Of a DNA stretch of 64,000 nucleotides, positions 14,130 through 26,368 are shown one piece after another (position 1 is the stretch's first letter; each line of letters starts with the position of its first letter). Under the pieces are notes generated by a model. The model was given only the letters and a program-made list of their open reading frames with translations, was not told where the DNA came from and did no database searches. Position numbers and translations under genes: made by a program. Source of the DNA: Harmothoe impar (lineage: Eukaryota > Annelida > Polychaeta > Phyllodocida > Polynoidae); NCBI GenBank assembly GCA_947462335.1, contig OX381705.1, positions 48,366,898 through 48,430,897 on the forward strand, read 5' to 3'.

Positions 14130-17100
14130 ATTACAACCATCGACAATGGGCTGGTGAGGAAGTGTGGGAGTGGCGGGGGTACCTGGACTCATTGTTCCCA
14201 TTTCTCCCCCCCATTAGGCACCTTTAGTAAACAATGTATCCTACCCCCTACGAGCCTGTACCCACTCACACTCACCTCTGAGCTCACTTCCCATCATTTA
14301 GAACAGGAAGAGGGACAGCTTCTCATATACAGACCTGCTATTACTATCAGCATTAACAAGACCAACACATAAACCGATGACGTCACAGCAGTATGATGGC
14401 GTAGGTGCCTGAAACATGAAGGTACTCTGGAATATATGGCCCATTTGTATTTTTCATATTTATATGCAGCGAGGGAGATCCCTGCCTCACTCTGTGGTAC
14501 TTCCGCCTCTCACCACTTTTTTCACCTATTGCCATAAATCACTGACTTGCCTCTTATAAGGCCTATGCGCACTTTTGTGAATGGTGTCACCAGCGCCCTC
14601 CATCATAGCACAGTGAGTCAGGGGCCTCCTACAAAGATAGGGCCTCCAGCATTGAGCCTGGAGGAGGTAGGGAGAGGGCAGAGGCGTATCCCCACAAGGC
14701 AGGGGGTATATCAATCTAGTAGTTGCCACATCATAAATTCATGGGACTGTCACTGAGAGTTACTACCTCAGGTAAATGATTTACTCCTCTCTACAGGAAA
14801 AAGGGGGCAGGGGGACACTGCTATCGCTTTCACTTCAGGGGGTATGTGAAGGTATGCTGCCTTTGGTATTACACGGATTATACCAGAACCAAAGGAAATA
14901 ATGCGTTCTATAACGACTTGGCCCTTTCTTTGCTAACTTCCCTACACATGCATACATGTATCAGAAGGCAGAGTAGATAAGGCATAATAGCAATGCTTCG
15001 ATATTGCCATAATGAGGTCGATGGACAGCAATTCAGTGTCACATATATAGTGCCTATATAATTAGATAAGGCAAATATATTGCGTCCCTTGAGGATTTCA
15101 GCAAACCTGGTGGGGACAGACTATAGGATAGGACGGTGACGTACAGCATGACGGGAGGTGTGTTAGTCACCAGGATGGCGGCCGATAGGGGGCAGTGTAA
15201 GCCTCACCTCCTCCCCTACTCCCCTCCCCAGCTCAATGATCCGTGAGGGGTGCGGGGTGCTGGTGGGGGGAGATAAGGCGGTGGGCACCCATCAAACCTG
15301 GATCCCTGATCAGGGATTCTCATTAGGCAATTAGCCAGCCTGGCACCCTTCATTAGATTGACGCCGATGGGGTTGGGGTAGTGGGTAGGGGGTGTGCTTA
15401 GGGTGGTTGGGGGCATTGCACCGCATAGGTGACTGCTGTGATTCCAAGCACTGTTAGAGCGCATTGGTCTGCCCCACCAGTTATAGCCGAGTTCTATTCC
15501 TACCCCCCACCCTCCCCAACACGTGCATGGACCCCCTATTTGCTTTCGCTCTGTTGCTTTCATCTTTCTGTTTTCTCAGACATTACTGACTTCAGTACTG
15601 TACATGTATACTCAAATGATATACATATAGAAATCCTACCTTCACTCACAACTTAAAGCCCAGTTATACCCAGGTTGAACTCCTCAAATCCATCTCTCCC
15701 GGTGAACTTCTAACCTGGGTTGCTCATGCAGGATCAGCCGATGCATGTGTGTTCACAGGGTGTACTGTCCCACCTCTGTGGTTATTTTGAGTACCGGTAG
15801 TATCTAGAGATAATAACAGGGTTCTCCACAGACTCAAAAATCACACCGTAAATTCTTGCGTAGAAGTAGCGGCTTATACAATCAGACCCGAGGTGCGGCT
15901 TATAGGATTCTCCCATAAAGCTGGGCATGAGGCTTATACAAGTAATCTATCGTACCACATCCGAAGCAAAGAAAAAAGTCTTTTCTTTTGGATAAAAAGC
16001 CCTAAAATTGCAATAACTTCTGTCCTAATTGATGGATTTTCAAAATTCAAAAACCTATAGAAAGCTAAAATGACACCGGCGGCGAATCTGGGGTAATTTG
16101 ACGCCGGCGGCAATGAAAAGTACGCCGGCGGCCCGCCGGTGTCGTTACAGTGTGGGGAGAACCCTGAATAATCATCTCAGAATACTGTTCAATGATTGTC
16201 CTTGGTAACTCAAGAAGTGGCGGTCGGAAAACATTTAGTTTGTGATGGTATTTTACACGTGTTGAACGCTCATTTTGAACTTCTTGGAAATGATTGCATT
16301 GCTACACCTGCAGTCCATATTAAGTATGAGCAACACACACCCTTGATTTAAACCTAAAATCCCAAATGCATGGTATAATTTTGAAATAGTTTGAAGGATC
16401 ATCTGTCATTGTCTACCGCCATGAGCACATTCACCGAGAATAGGATTATCGTGGGAAAGCTCCTTCAGGTACAAACTTAAGTGGGAGTCTTCTTCTTCAT
16501 TTCCAGTGTCCTATAGCTTAATTAATGAGCTGCTGACTCACAGAATACCCCCTCTACCACACCACCCTCTAACCACTTGGGGATCCACAACAACCCCTCA
16601 CTGCCCTGGAGAGAGGTGATAGAGTGTGGGATGGCGGTGGAGGGTGTCATTGGTGTGGTTACTCTGAGAGCACTGATTTGTTCTTCAGTGCAGAACTTCT
16701 GCCGTCCCTAACAACAGCCAGAACAAAAGGATGGGTGTCTGGGAGTATAAGACGGTTTTATAAGAGTTGAGTAGGAGCATCGAGCGTTCAAATCGTGAGC
16801 GAACTGCCTAGACTGGCAACAAGCAAAAATTGAATGTTGAATTATTTCAATTGCAAGTAGATTAGTTGAATACAGTCATGTATTTAATATTCTTCCCTAA
16901 CCTCCGTGAAATGGGCCTCCCATTCTTGGAGAAGAGGCAGATTGAACGATGTCATTGAGATGCAATTGAAACTGCATCTACACAACTAGACCGGGCAGAG
17001 GGTCCATATAATATATACAACTGGTTGGGGACCTACACACCTATCGCATATTCTCAACAGTTAGAGAGTAAAAACGGAAGTCATGACTATGAGCAGTCGT

Positions 17101-18699
17101 ATACCACCATAAGAGTGAAAGACCTTTTAATTGTATACGTCTTACCCATTCTATACAGACCTATACATATGCACAGATCCCTGTTAGGAGCCAGGTCCTT
17201 TGTGTTTTGTCATGTTCCTTCACCATCCATGCAGAAGATACCTCTCAGTTGCCTCCAAGTCCCTTAGCTTTACCTTCGATCGGCACCCAGGGATGTTAAA
17301 GGCGGAGAGAGGATAAGAAAACTGCACTGGCTCTTCCTTATGAAACGCCATGGCAACTGTCAGTGCCGGTAGAAAGGCAATTGATGCGGAGAAAACATCT
17401 CGGGGCGGAATCAATGGACTGCTCAATCGTGAAATTCCCAACCATTATGACTCTTGCAGCGTAATCAGTGAGCGATAAATGAAGCAGTTAAGTCACAGCC
17501 GCGCCCACCAAAAAACACAATGGGGTAAAATCAATTAAGGATTCAGCAGCCTTCGACTTCTTCTACTTCTACTACTTCTTCTGCTTCTTGTGGATTTTTC
17601 ACACTCCAGACTCCTCTTTGCTGGAGCCCAATGGGGACCAGTCGTGTCCTCTATACTTTATGTAGAACTAGGGATACGGAGTCCTTCTATGTGTGTCTAT
17701 GGCATAGGCTTATGTGTTTTCACAGTGGGTGTGACTGATACTAGTGATAGCAGCTATGCATCCCATATTGCAGCACTAACAATGGGCAAATTGCTAACTA
17801 TTTAGCCAGTACTACAACATTATGCATATTCGCATACAATGCCAATGCAATGAGGTGCATCAGTCCACCACATAATCATAGACATCTCCCTAAAATCACG
17901 ATTAACATGGATACCGTATACATGTAATGTCCACCTTAGGTTTGGATGGGGAACTGTGGCGGATAAATCCTTGAACACAGAGGCATAGATCTATGGTTTG
18001 GTGGGACGGTTGGTTGGATTGACATGGTACTGCATGGTTACCTCTCTTGTAAAAGACCCAAGAAGGTTGGAAGGGGAGTTACTCGCCCGAGCAGCTTAGA
18101 GTGGAGGCTAAGGGAGTGCTTGGGGAGCATTGACTTGTGAAACCGGGTAGAATGGGGAATGGTAAATGCTAATAATATCCTGGAATGAAAGTAAGATATG
18201 CCATTTTAAGTGGGTTGTTATTCGTCTCAATGTCTTAGCATTGTATAATAGCATATCCCAGACATATTCAGAATAATTACACCGGTCCAATATATAATAT
18301 ATTGTTACAAAAACCCATAATTTTGAACTATCCATATTTACTGTTCATATTTCTTCACTTACTTGTTTGATATTTACCCTTACGCCATTCTATGTATTAT
18401 GTATTTCGCTAGGAAATTAAAACACGTTTAACTCATAGAGAATCAATTGTCCTTTTGTACATACGTGTGCCATGTACATCATAACCAATTACGTGTCATA
18501 TAACACCTTTTAATCAACAGTATCTGTGTGTATCCTTTATCAAAGATTGACGTCACATTTACCTATTACTTACCCCTGTGTGACCATTCACCCTTTACCT
18601 GTGTATATAGATAACAGAGACCACCCATGTGTTACCTGTGTGACCCCCTGTCTGCGTCACCTGTTATGTAATGTTCTGTGTCCTGTGCTTCCATTGTAG
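14130..18699. other. Noncoding stretch between the promoter-like cluster and the first recognised exon
   Basis: No exon was recognised. There is a full CRE palindrome TGACGTCA at 14378-14385 and another at 18548-18555, about 150 bp upstream of the first recognised exon. A moderate CTCF-like match lies at 15182-15196. A TTC/TAC-rich microsatellite lies at 17551-17590, directly after a homeobox-motif-rich stretch at about 17440-17545. Confidence 0.5.
17551..17590. repeat. CTT/CTA trinucleotide microsatellite
   Basis: cttctt, ctactt and ctactacttctt units, about 40 bp, imperfect. Confidence 0.8.
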
Positions 18700-18756
18700 G
18701 CCTTGTTGACAGACCCAACTTAGAAATACATGAGGAAGACGACGATGTTGAAAATG
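18700..18756 (+). CDS. ROR-like receptor, short exon upstream of the Ig domain (acidic N-terminal stretch)
   Basis: A 57-nt internal exon encoding about 19 residues, read as (x)LVDRPNLEIHEEDDDVEN plus one base of the next Gly codon. It is preceded by a pyrimidine-rich acceptor ending ccattgtag and followed by the donor gtgggt. The entry phase is 1 and the exit phase is 1. The last G joins GC at the start of the exon at 45855 to give Gly, leading directly into the GYVSL segment before the Ig domain. In vertebrate RORs the region between signal peptide and Ig domain is likewise a short, poorly conserved extracellular stretch. On its own this exon has no diagnostic motif; it is called from splice signals, phase match and position. 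A downstream alternative donor (gttcac at 18761) is weaker and breaks the frame. The preceding signal-peptide exon was not found. A 57-nt symmetric exon could be skipped without a frameshift. Confidence 0.55.
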
Positions 18757-20319
18757 GTGGGTTCACTCACATGTTGTTGTGTCCTGTTCTAGTCCTAAAC
18801 CTGAATGTTTCACCCACAAATTACGCTCATTTTATTTAGATGGATCTATACATTGGCGATCTGATTCCACAAATTAAGCGTAGTTTATACAAACTACACA
18901 AGATTTATTATCAGTTCTCTGGTACTCAAATGACTACTATCGTAAATACAGTCGTTGGGTAGACTCTATAATTATGTGACATTTACTGGGGGAAAAGGAC
19001 CTTTAATAATGTATACTGCATTATAAAGTCCCTTTTCGCAGAGCAAATGTTTCAGAGAACTCCAGAGAAATAATTATAGCGATTGTGTCAAAATGAAACA
19101 TTCTAGTTTAGGCTATCTGTTCGGTACCACTACACTGTCCCTTGACCACACATACCCTTTCTCACTCACTGATGCACCACTCAACTAGATAGAAACGTCA
19201 CCTCCTTCACCAATCCGTTTAGAGTACTGTTTCCTAGTATAAACCTATGGATTAGTCTATCTTTATAGCATAGTAATCAGTGTCAATTTATATATTGACA
19301 TTGCATAGTCAGCACTGATAGTGTAGTTAATGTTGTAGTTTTAAGTTTGTTGTTTCAATAAGCATTACCTATAGTATTTCTGAAACCATGACTACTATAT
19401 GTATGTTTTAGAAACGTGAGAAGTAGAACAGGTTTAGTTGTGTATGAGTTATATTTCACCAGTAATTTCAGGAATTGTAAACTGTCTCATTGGAGGGACA
19501 AGGAAAACAGCTCCGGTGACACAGGAGTTTGCAGGCCAGGTGTGCCTGGTGGTAAGGATGGGTAGGGGGGTAAGGGGTATCCAGGTAAACCTAACCCTCA
19601 GCCCGCACCTGTGTTATGAAGGGCATGCTTGTACCTGGGCAACATGCCCCACTGTGAATCCTCACCTGTCCATTATATCCCTACCTTCACACCTGCAAAA
19701 CCCTCACTTAGATCAACAAAGTACCTCCCTGACGAAGGCCCTCTGCCCTCTCTATTATGACATGTGTCAGAATCCTATTTCTCCTATCTATACACACCTA
19801 AAACACTGAGGGGCATGTCAGAAGTAGGGTGGGGTGTTTTTTCAGGCATCCCAAAAAGAAAGGCATATGAAAATCCCTGTGTTATTGGGTAAATAAACAT
19901 GGGTTGTTTCCTGAGAACACGTCTAGGTGATAGTCTTACCCCCTGGGTTTACCCAACCCTGCCCCAGTACTGCTACGGTTACCTGGCTACGATTACGGCA
20001 AGGGGTGTTTCGGGGGTTGGGGTGGTAGACACAGCAAACAAAAGTGCCTCCAGCCAACACGGGTCTGGACTCATGGACGGTGTTCTGTTACGTGGGCAAT
20101 ATAGCAAAAAGTGCCGACCACATCCTGTCTGTATGAGCAACTCTGAGCTGCTCACAATAACAACTCACCATGTAGGTAATGGATACTGGGTGTGCTCGTG
20201 CTCTGGTTATGGTCAATGCACCGTCAGACACCTCTGCTTTGTTCACTTCTACGCTCCTCTCTCCCTCCCTCGTAGACGTATGCATCCTCCCATATGCGCC
20301 CTTCTCGTTGCCATGACTT

Positions 20320-20510
20320 GCTTACTCTTTGCCCCATCCTTTGCCCCATGTTCCCATTCGTCTCCCCATTTCAGTTATCCCTTATTCATCCCATATTCTG
20401 TCTCTCATATCTTCCATTCTTCCAAATCCTCCCCCTTTCCTTTCTCGCTATACCTCATCCCTACCGTCCCTAACCAACCTCCTACCCTACTCTCCATCTT
20501 CCCCCATATC
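20320..20510. repeat. Pyrimidine-rich tract
   Basis: A CT-rich stretch with repeated ttccc/ccccat words. It generates the longest open frame in the window (19899-20585, 228 codons), rich in Pro, Ser and Phe with no recognisable domain, which I do not accept as a gene. Confidence 0.6.
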
Positions 20511-21297
20511 CCTCAGGTTGCTCCATGCAATCCCAGGCCAAAATTCCCCTCTCTGCATTTGGTCTACCTGGGGAATCTCACTTAGGTGACGTTATCAGTG
20601 TAGAGGTAGGTGTGGGAGGCGGTTTATCAGGCTGGGCCGGGTGTCTCCCCTCAGTGACAAGACTCGCACTCACACAGATTAATCCTGCCTGCTCCTGTTA
20701 CCTGCAGCTACTACACTGTCTGCGGCTTACCTGCGTGCGTGGGGACTTGCTCACTAGCTGCTCATCTCCTCCACTACTAGTGGGATGTGGCTAGACATGT
20801 ATAGTCCATTTCTGAGCAGATGCCACAGCATGGACATAGATTTGATGATTCTGTTCTCTTTCTCTTATTTTATCTTTCATTGAGGGGAGGGTAGTGCTTT
20901 TTTCAGCTATCAGTATTATACATTGTGTACTGTCGCTGAGAGAATTGGTTCATAGTGACATATATAGCTCTATGAAGTCAGGTGTCATGGTATCGTCATG
21001 ACCCTTCAGATGCACATATTGGATTGACTATAGTTGAGATCTGACAGCTGAGCTGCTCCGTCACAGCTGCTCATGTAGGTTATCCCCAGGTACGATACAG
21101 GTTACGTGAGCCGCTCTTCATCAGTGTTCATGTTATTTCAAGGCAGGCAATTAAATGGGGTTCCTGCTGTTTTTATATGCATTCCTTCCCCTGGTGGCCC
21201 TGCCAATGAGGACTTGGGCAAGATGGGGGTAGACATAAAGGTGCATGCTTGCACAGTTTTGAAGTCAACGAGCAGGAGTGAGCGGGTCAACGTCAGC

Positions 21298-21461
21298 GAG
21301 CTGCTCTGGGAGTCGGTTTTAAGATTGATTTATGGTCGCTGCCGATCAAAAATGTAATCTCTGCCGCTGCTGACCGGCTCAGGCTCGGTGGTCCATAATG
21401 AATAGACTCAGAAGGAGCAGCTCGGGCCGTGATCCCTCCTCCCTGCCCAGGCGAGCTGCTC
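21298..21461. repeat. GAGCWGCTC cluster in a CpG-containing stretch
   Basis: Exact copies at 21298-21306 (T form), 21415-21423 (A form) and 21453-21461 (T form), with another at 21050-21058. Between them is TTAAGATTGATTTATGG, whose TGATTTATGG (21326-21335) is a Hox-Pbx type composite site. Possibly an enhancer. Confidence 0.6.
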
Positions 21462-22381
21462 GCCCAACGACATGTCCCGGTAAGTGCCCCAATTATCGCA
21501 CGGTCTAACCGGGGCTGCGGAACTGCCCGCCCGGTGGCTGCTTGCACAGATCGGCGACCCTCGCCAGGATGGTGTCAGAGACGGGGGTGGGAAACGAGCA
21601 GATCATGAGCAGATCGGTGGCGATTTCTCACATTTCCCGAGGAAACCTCTCCCTGCTGATCAAAGGCGCGTGGCGCGGACAAGATAAGGGGGTGGGACGG
21701 CAGGGGTAGCCCGGAGGGGGGTGAGGTGTTGGATGGGGAGGTGGGGAGCTACATGGTTCAGGGTGACATGACCATTTCTCTCTGTCAGCTGTTGATTGAT
21801 GGACGCTGGGAGGCGCTGGAGGAGGCAGGAGTAGCTCTGGGAGTGAACGTGGCGTGGATATAGCATTGGGAGCGGATCATACACTTGGCTCACAGCAGAC
21901 GCCGGGCAGACCATATGCTATAATAAAGCATTGGGACTGTATATGTACATAATTATGCTGTATACCTGTCCCTATAATTTCACATGTCTAAATGTAGATT
22001 CTACATGCTCTATCTAGCAAGGCAATCATGTCTGTTAATATGTGGATTCCTATTTGACAGCCTATTGTAGGTCCAGCAGAAATGTCCAAGGTTTGTACTC
22101 TGAACATTCAAACAAGGAAAAGCTCTATAGGTTACATGCGACTATCTCTAAGCTGCATGCTACCCTAGCCCGCAATGTATCTACAATCTGGCAGTACATT
22201 TAGACATACTCACACATGTTACGGGCCAGCATTCCCTTTATCTAACGTCCATTTAACAGTTTAGTTTAGGGTACATCTACTGGATGATATCAGGGGTGGA
22301 GACCACAGTGCACATGGAACCCTCCTATCGACGTGCGCCATCATAACGCCCTCACGCCAACTTTGCCCCACAACATGCATT

Positions 22382-22422
22382 GCGCATGCGCGGCATGGCT
22401 GAGGATCACTACCAGAGGGCAG
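22382..22422 (+). promoter_or_regulatory. NRF1 palindrome with adjacent CTCF-like site
   Basis: GCGCATGCGC at 22382-22391 is the exact NRF1 palindrome. At 22408-22422, ACTACCAGAGGGCAG matches the CTCF core at 13 of 14 positions in + orientation. Both are motif matches only, and binding is inferred. Confidence 0.35.
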
Positions 22423-25209
22423 AGCAATTTCCGTGCTGATAAAAACCGTATGGCACCCACTACTTCTCTGCCTCATGGCCATAGGTTCACTGATAAGGAG
22501 TGCCTGACTGACAGTCTGGATGGCCGATTTGTGAGATAACAATTATGTTATCTCAGGTGTGAATCTCAAATATTAACTGTCTGGCTGCCTCCTCACCAAC
22601 GGGATATGGAGATTGCTGTATCAATGGCTACTTTGATAATAGGATATTGTATACATTGCATACCTGACGTACTAAAAAGTACATGCAATATACTGCAGTA
22701 TTAAAGCTGAGGCTACCCAACCATCCAGCGGTCCTTTCTTTGCTAAAATAAAAAGTCTGTAAGAAGAATAGCATTTGCGTCTGAATTTGCTGACGACGGT
22801 AGTAGCATCACAGCTGTTCAAAGCAACCAGTGGAGAAAAGCCTGGTCACCCAGCAGAGAATGTAACAGATAGCAACCCCCAATCCCCTACCCCTCGCATT
22901 GGTCACTCCTGGGTTGGCGATGTGAGGCTCAGCCGTGTGGATTACCCGATTAGCCTGATCTCCCCACTCCATTCCCTCAGTGCCACATAACGTGCACCTC
23001 CCAAACACTATTGGCCCCGATCAGGCCCACCGCCCCGCCCCAAAGTGGCCTCCAAATGTGATTTGGCTCCTGTTGGAAGCGGAGCGGCGTGGGTATGCTC
23101 TCAAGGATCAGTCCCTTGGTCCCAGTGGCCGTAACTTCTGGACTCTACTGTAGGGTGTCGCAGATTTAGAGGGCTTGGTGTTTGTGTGGGTTGTTGAGAG
23201 GACGATGGAGAATTGGGTTTAGGGAAACAAGCAAGGTATTGGGCAGGATTCAAGGGGCAAGGGCAATATTGGTGAGTTGCCTCTTCTCCAGATTTAAATC
23301 TCTGAGTGGCTTATTCTATTTCCCTCAACATTGCATTTCCATTCCTTAGCACTTCGTCATGCCCATTTTGATATTAATGCGCTGTTATCAAACCGATAGT
23401 GTGTTAAAAGCTATTCCATAATCGTAATAGCTTCTCATGCATTAAAGGTTATGGGTTATCATCATAATATGAACATAATTATAATAGCTAACCCATGCTA
23501 AGGAGTATAAGACTACACATCATCCCATACACACCTATCTAAATCTCTATTATATATACCTCCCCCCCCCCCCGCCCCCTCCAGTAGCAGCAACTACTGT
23601 AGCTCACACTGATCTGTGCTGTGGGATACGGGCAGGAGTCAGCAGGAGGGCAGGGATAATCCCCTTAGATCCTTGCCCTGATCCTATTGTAGCCTGATGC
23701 TATAGATAACCAAGAGCCGATTACCTCTACCCCCAGCCATCTGCTCACCCACACAGTGAGTATTGATCCCCCTTTGTATACTGGAGGACCCACAGGAGGA
23801 ATCCACCCTGGAGAACCCATATGTCTCACCATGTTGATTCCTTATCTCTCTCTCTCGCTCCAGTGTCCAGGTATTAGCACCACTTAATTCCTATTTGTCT
23901 CATACAAAACCACTTATCAATCTCCTAAAGGATAATCCTGGTTATGGTCATGCATGAACACTGGTGGAGTATTGGAACGTTGTGGGGATTATGCGGTTGC
24001 TAACTAATTATTGCTAAGTTGATAAGTGGGCCTGTATTGCAAAGGGGATCTATTTGTAAATGGCATCAAGGTTGAATAGGTGATGAATGGAAATATTGAT
24101 TTGTTATTAACCTTTGCTACTAGAAGCGGCATCAAAGGATTTAAAAAGTGGTACCTCATAGATGATAGTAGATATATTAACATTAATTAAGAGAGGGGCA
24201 TTTTGTCGTTTGATGAGTCTAGATTCAATGTTCAAATAGATTTAATGAGATAGTTAGTGAGACTCAGCAACGACCAAGGCGGGACTTATCTAAAAAGCAC
24301 ATTGACCGTGCAGAATGTATACCCGTGAGAGAGATGATCCATCAAATTCGAAAGTGCCGTGGCTTCTTCAATGGCTTCACTAGCCCAGTTCCCAAAGCAC
24401 CAATTGAATATTATACGTATACATATATACTAGAGATTCCTATCATGGGTTCAGTCAGGGCGCTCTCTACCTATAGATTAATATGATGGTGTCCGACAGG
24501 GTATATAATGAAGCCTAATCCACATACCAGGAGGTACACAGGTACCTCCACACCTCAAAGTGATCCCTCTGACCTGTTGACCACACCCCTCTCTGGTCCC
24601 CATACCACAGGGTCATCAAGGGTCACTGGTTACTGCGGTCAGCAGAGGGGTCACCTCCTGGGTCACCTCTGCACAATATATAATAACCAAGCCACTGGTA
24701 CAGCATTCTGCACCTGAAAAGTCTATCCAGCCATTAAAGCATTTTTCAGGGGGGGGGGGGGTCAATGGAGAATAATCTTTTCTTTTCTTTTGGTTTATAA
24801 GGTCTTTGATACAATAGCAAAACATATCATTAGTCCAGTTTAGGATAGTACGAGTTTTGACCCTGGTGGTAGATTGATATACTTTTTCTATTCCCAAGCT
24901 GATTCTGATGGCACTATCCTACACCTTATCCACACCCCTACCCCCTACTGCTATAGTAGACCACATGTCTATACGGGTGAGAGGCTACCCAGGATGGCCG
25001 CGGCCATCTTTGATATGTCACCCGAGACCAAAGGAAACACTAGGTGGCGGCATGGTCGCTCTTGTGGCGCCCCCTGTGGCTTGTGGGTCCAGGAGGGGTA
25101 AGCCCCCCCCCCTCCCCACCCACACACACCTTACAAAGTAACCAAATTCAGCAATTGTGGGGCCTAGATGGAGGGGGGGGGGGGGTACCCGTCTCGATTT
25201 TAAGAGGTG

Positions 25210-25324
25210 CCCATGTTGCTATATCGATTTTATGAAATGTTCCATGTCCCATGTCGCTATCTAATTTATTCCGCCTGTCCCATGTCACTATATAATAAAG
25301 CCCCAAAAACGCCCATGTTGCCGT
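25210..25324. repeat. Degenerate tandem repeat of CCCATGT(T/C)RCTAT
   Basis: Four related words lie at 25210-25222, 25248-25260, 25279-25291 and 25312-25324, spaced 38, 31 and 33 bp, with partly similar AT-rich spacers (cgattttat, ctaatttatt, ataataaag). It looks like a decayed short tandem repeat. Confidence 0.6.
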
Positions 25325-25696
25325 GTTGAATTTAGGAGTCTTGAGTTTTAATTATACATGTAAGTAGGTGTGGAGAGATGAGATGTAATGGGGCTTGTAT
25401 GGGGTGTATTGTATTGTATTGTAAATTATTTTATTTATACTGAAAGTAAGTAGGTCAGTGATCTGTATTCTCCTAGTTCCAGTCGAGGGAATGTGATATA
25501 CATATGAATACCGGTACAGTATACTTTGCTTTCACAGAATAAGAAAAGAAATGATACATGTAACAGAGCTCTCCCTAATGGCCCTAGTTTCCAGGTGGCA
25601 GGGGGGGGGGGGTGGCAGGAGAGGTTGGAGCTCAAGGGACTGGTCATTCCGACCACTGGCCATGTCAGTGGTGGACTGAGGCATGCAGTCACAATT

Positions 25697-25725
25697 CAGG
25701 GGCGGATCCAGGGGGTGGCCACCCC
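25697..25725. mobile_element. Possible hAT-like non-autonomous element terminus
   Basis: CAGGGGCGGATCC (25697-25709) is followed by the perfect palindrome GGGGTGGCCACCCC (25712-25725). Words of the form CAGGGGCGKANCC recur at ends of non-autonomous DNA transposons in many invertebrate genomes, and CAGGG is a common hAT start. The minisatellite begins about 30 bases later and may be internal to the element. I could not find a matching opposite end. Confidence 0.3.
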
Positions 25726-25750
25726 TTCTATATCCGCATTGCACATGGAC

Positions 25751-26036
25751 AGTGGTGGGAGTTCAAAGGGGTGAGGTCCCCTCAAACACCTCACCAGTGG
25801 TCGGAGTTCAAAGGGGTGAGGTCCCCTCAAACACCTCACCAGTGGTCGGAGTTCAAAGGGGTGAGGTCCCCTCAAACACCTCACCAGTGGTCGGAGTTCA
25901 AAGGGGTGAGGTCCCCTCAAACACCTCACCAGTGGTCGGAGTTCAAAGGGGTGAGGTCCCCTCAAACACCTCACCAGTGGTAGGGGTGAGGTCCCCTCAA
26001 ACACCTCACCAGTGGTCGGAGTTTAAGGCACTAAGG
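25751..26036. repeat. 45-bp minisatellite, about six copies
   Basis: The unit starts at 25756, 25801, 25846, 25891 and 25936, a period of exactly 45 bp with nearly identical sequence. A sixth unit from 25981 has lost part of its start, and a seventh, degenerate unit fades out after 26015. Because 45 is a multiple of three, every frame stays open (for example a 15-residue repeat SEFKGVRSPQTPHQW), which makes three spurious overlapping repeat ORFs. No start context, splice fit or codon evidence supports translation. Confidence 0.93.
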
Positions 26037-26353
26037 TCCCCTCAAACGCCTCTACAGCCCGCTCAGGGGCCGTGGGTACCTCCGGTACCCCTGCTTAACC
26101 TGGAGTAATATGACCAAAGAATCACAGAATGCACCAATTAGACAGCAACCCTTTGGCATAGCCTATGAACGGCGTTATGTGCCTGCCTGACTCTTGGTTG
26201 GGTTTTAAAATGTAGCATCACAGTAAAATGTCCGGAAGCCTATCAAAATACACATATTTAACAATAGATATTCTAGGTTCTCTTTGGAACAATATGTGCA
26301 CATGTCCCACGACTTGTGCTGCCACCTCACGGCTCAAACCGGCATACACTGCT

Positions 26354-26368
26354 AGCGCCCACTGGTGG
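26354..26368 (-). promoter_or_regulatory. Strong CTCF-like site, minus orientation
   Basis: AGCGCCCACTGGTGG on the + strand is the reverse complement of a 13/14 match to the CTCF core; with the preceding T it agrees with the longer vertebrate consensus at 15 of 16 positions. It faces the + oriented sites at 14059 and 22408. Confidence 0.4.

Noticed and set aside
14149..14156. First coding exon of the ROR-like gene (ATGGGCTG followed by gtgagg)
   Set aside because: It would end in phase 2, whereas the exon at 18700 requires phase 1, and it encodes no signal peptide. It could only be a separate or noncoding exon.
19899..20585. 228-codon open frame on the + strand, the longest in the window
   Set aside because: Its second half is translated from a C/T-rich low-complexity tract, the composition is skewed to Pro/Ser/Phe/His, no domain or signal is recognisable, and there is no splice fit to the ROR-like exons.
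25612..26108. Repeat-protein-like ORFs in three frames (15-residue repeats)
   Set aside because: They arise because the 45-bp minisatellite unit is a multiple of three. Open frames on both strands and in several frames show a by-product, not a gene.
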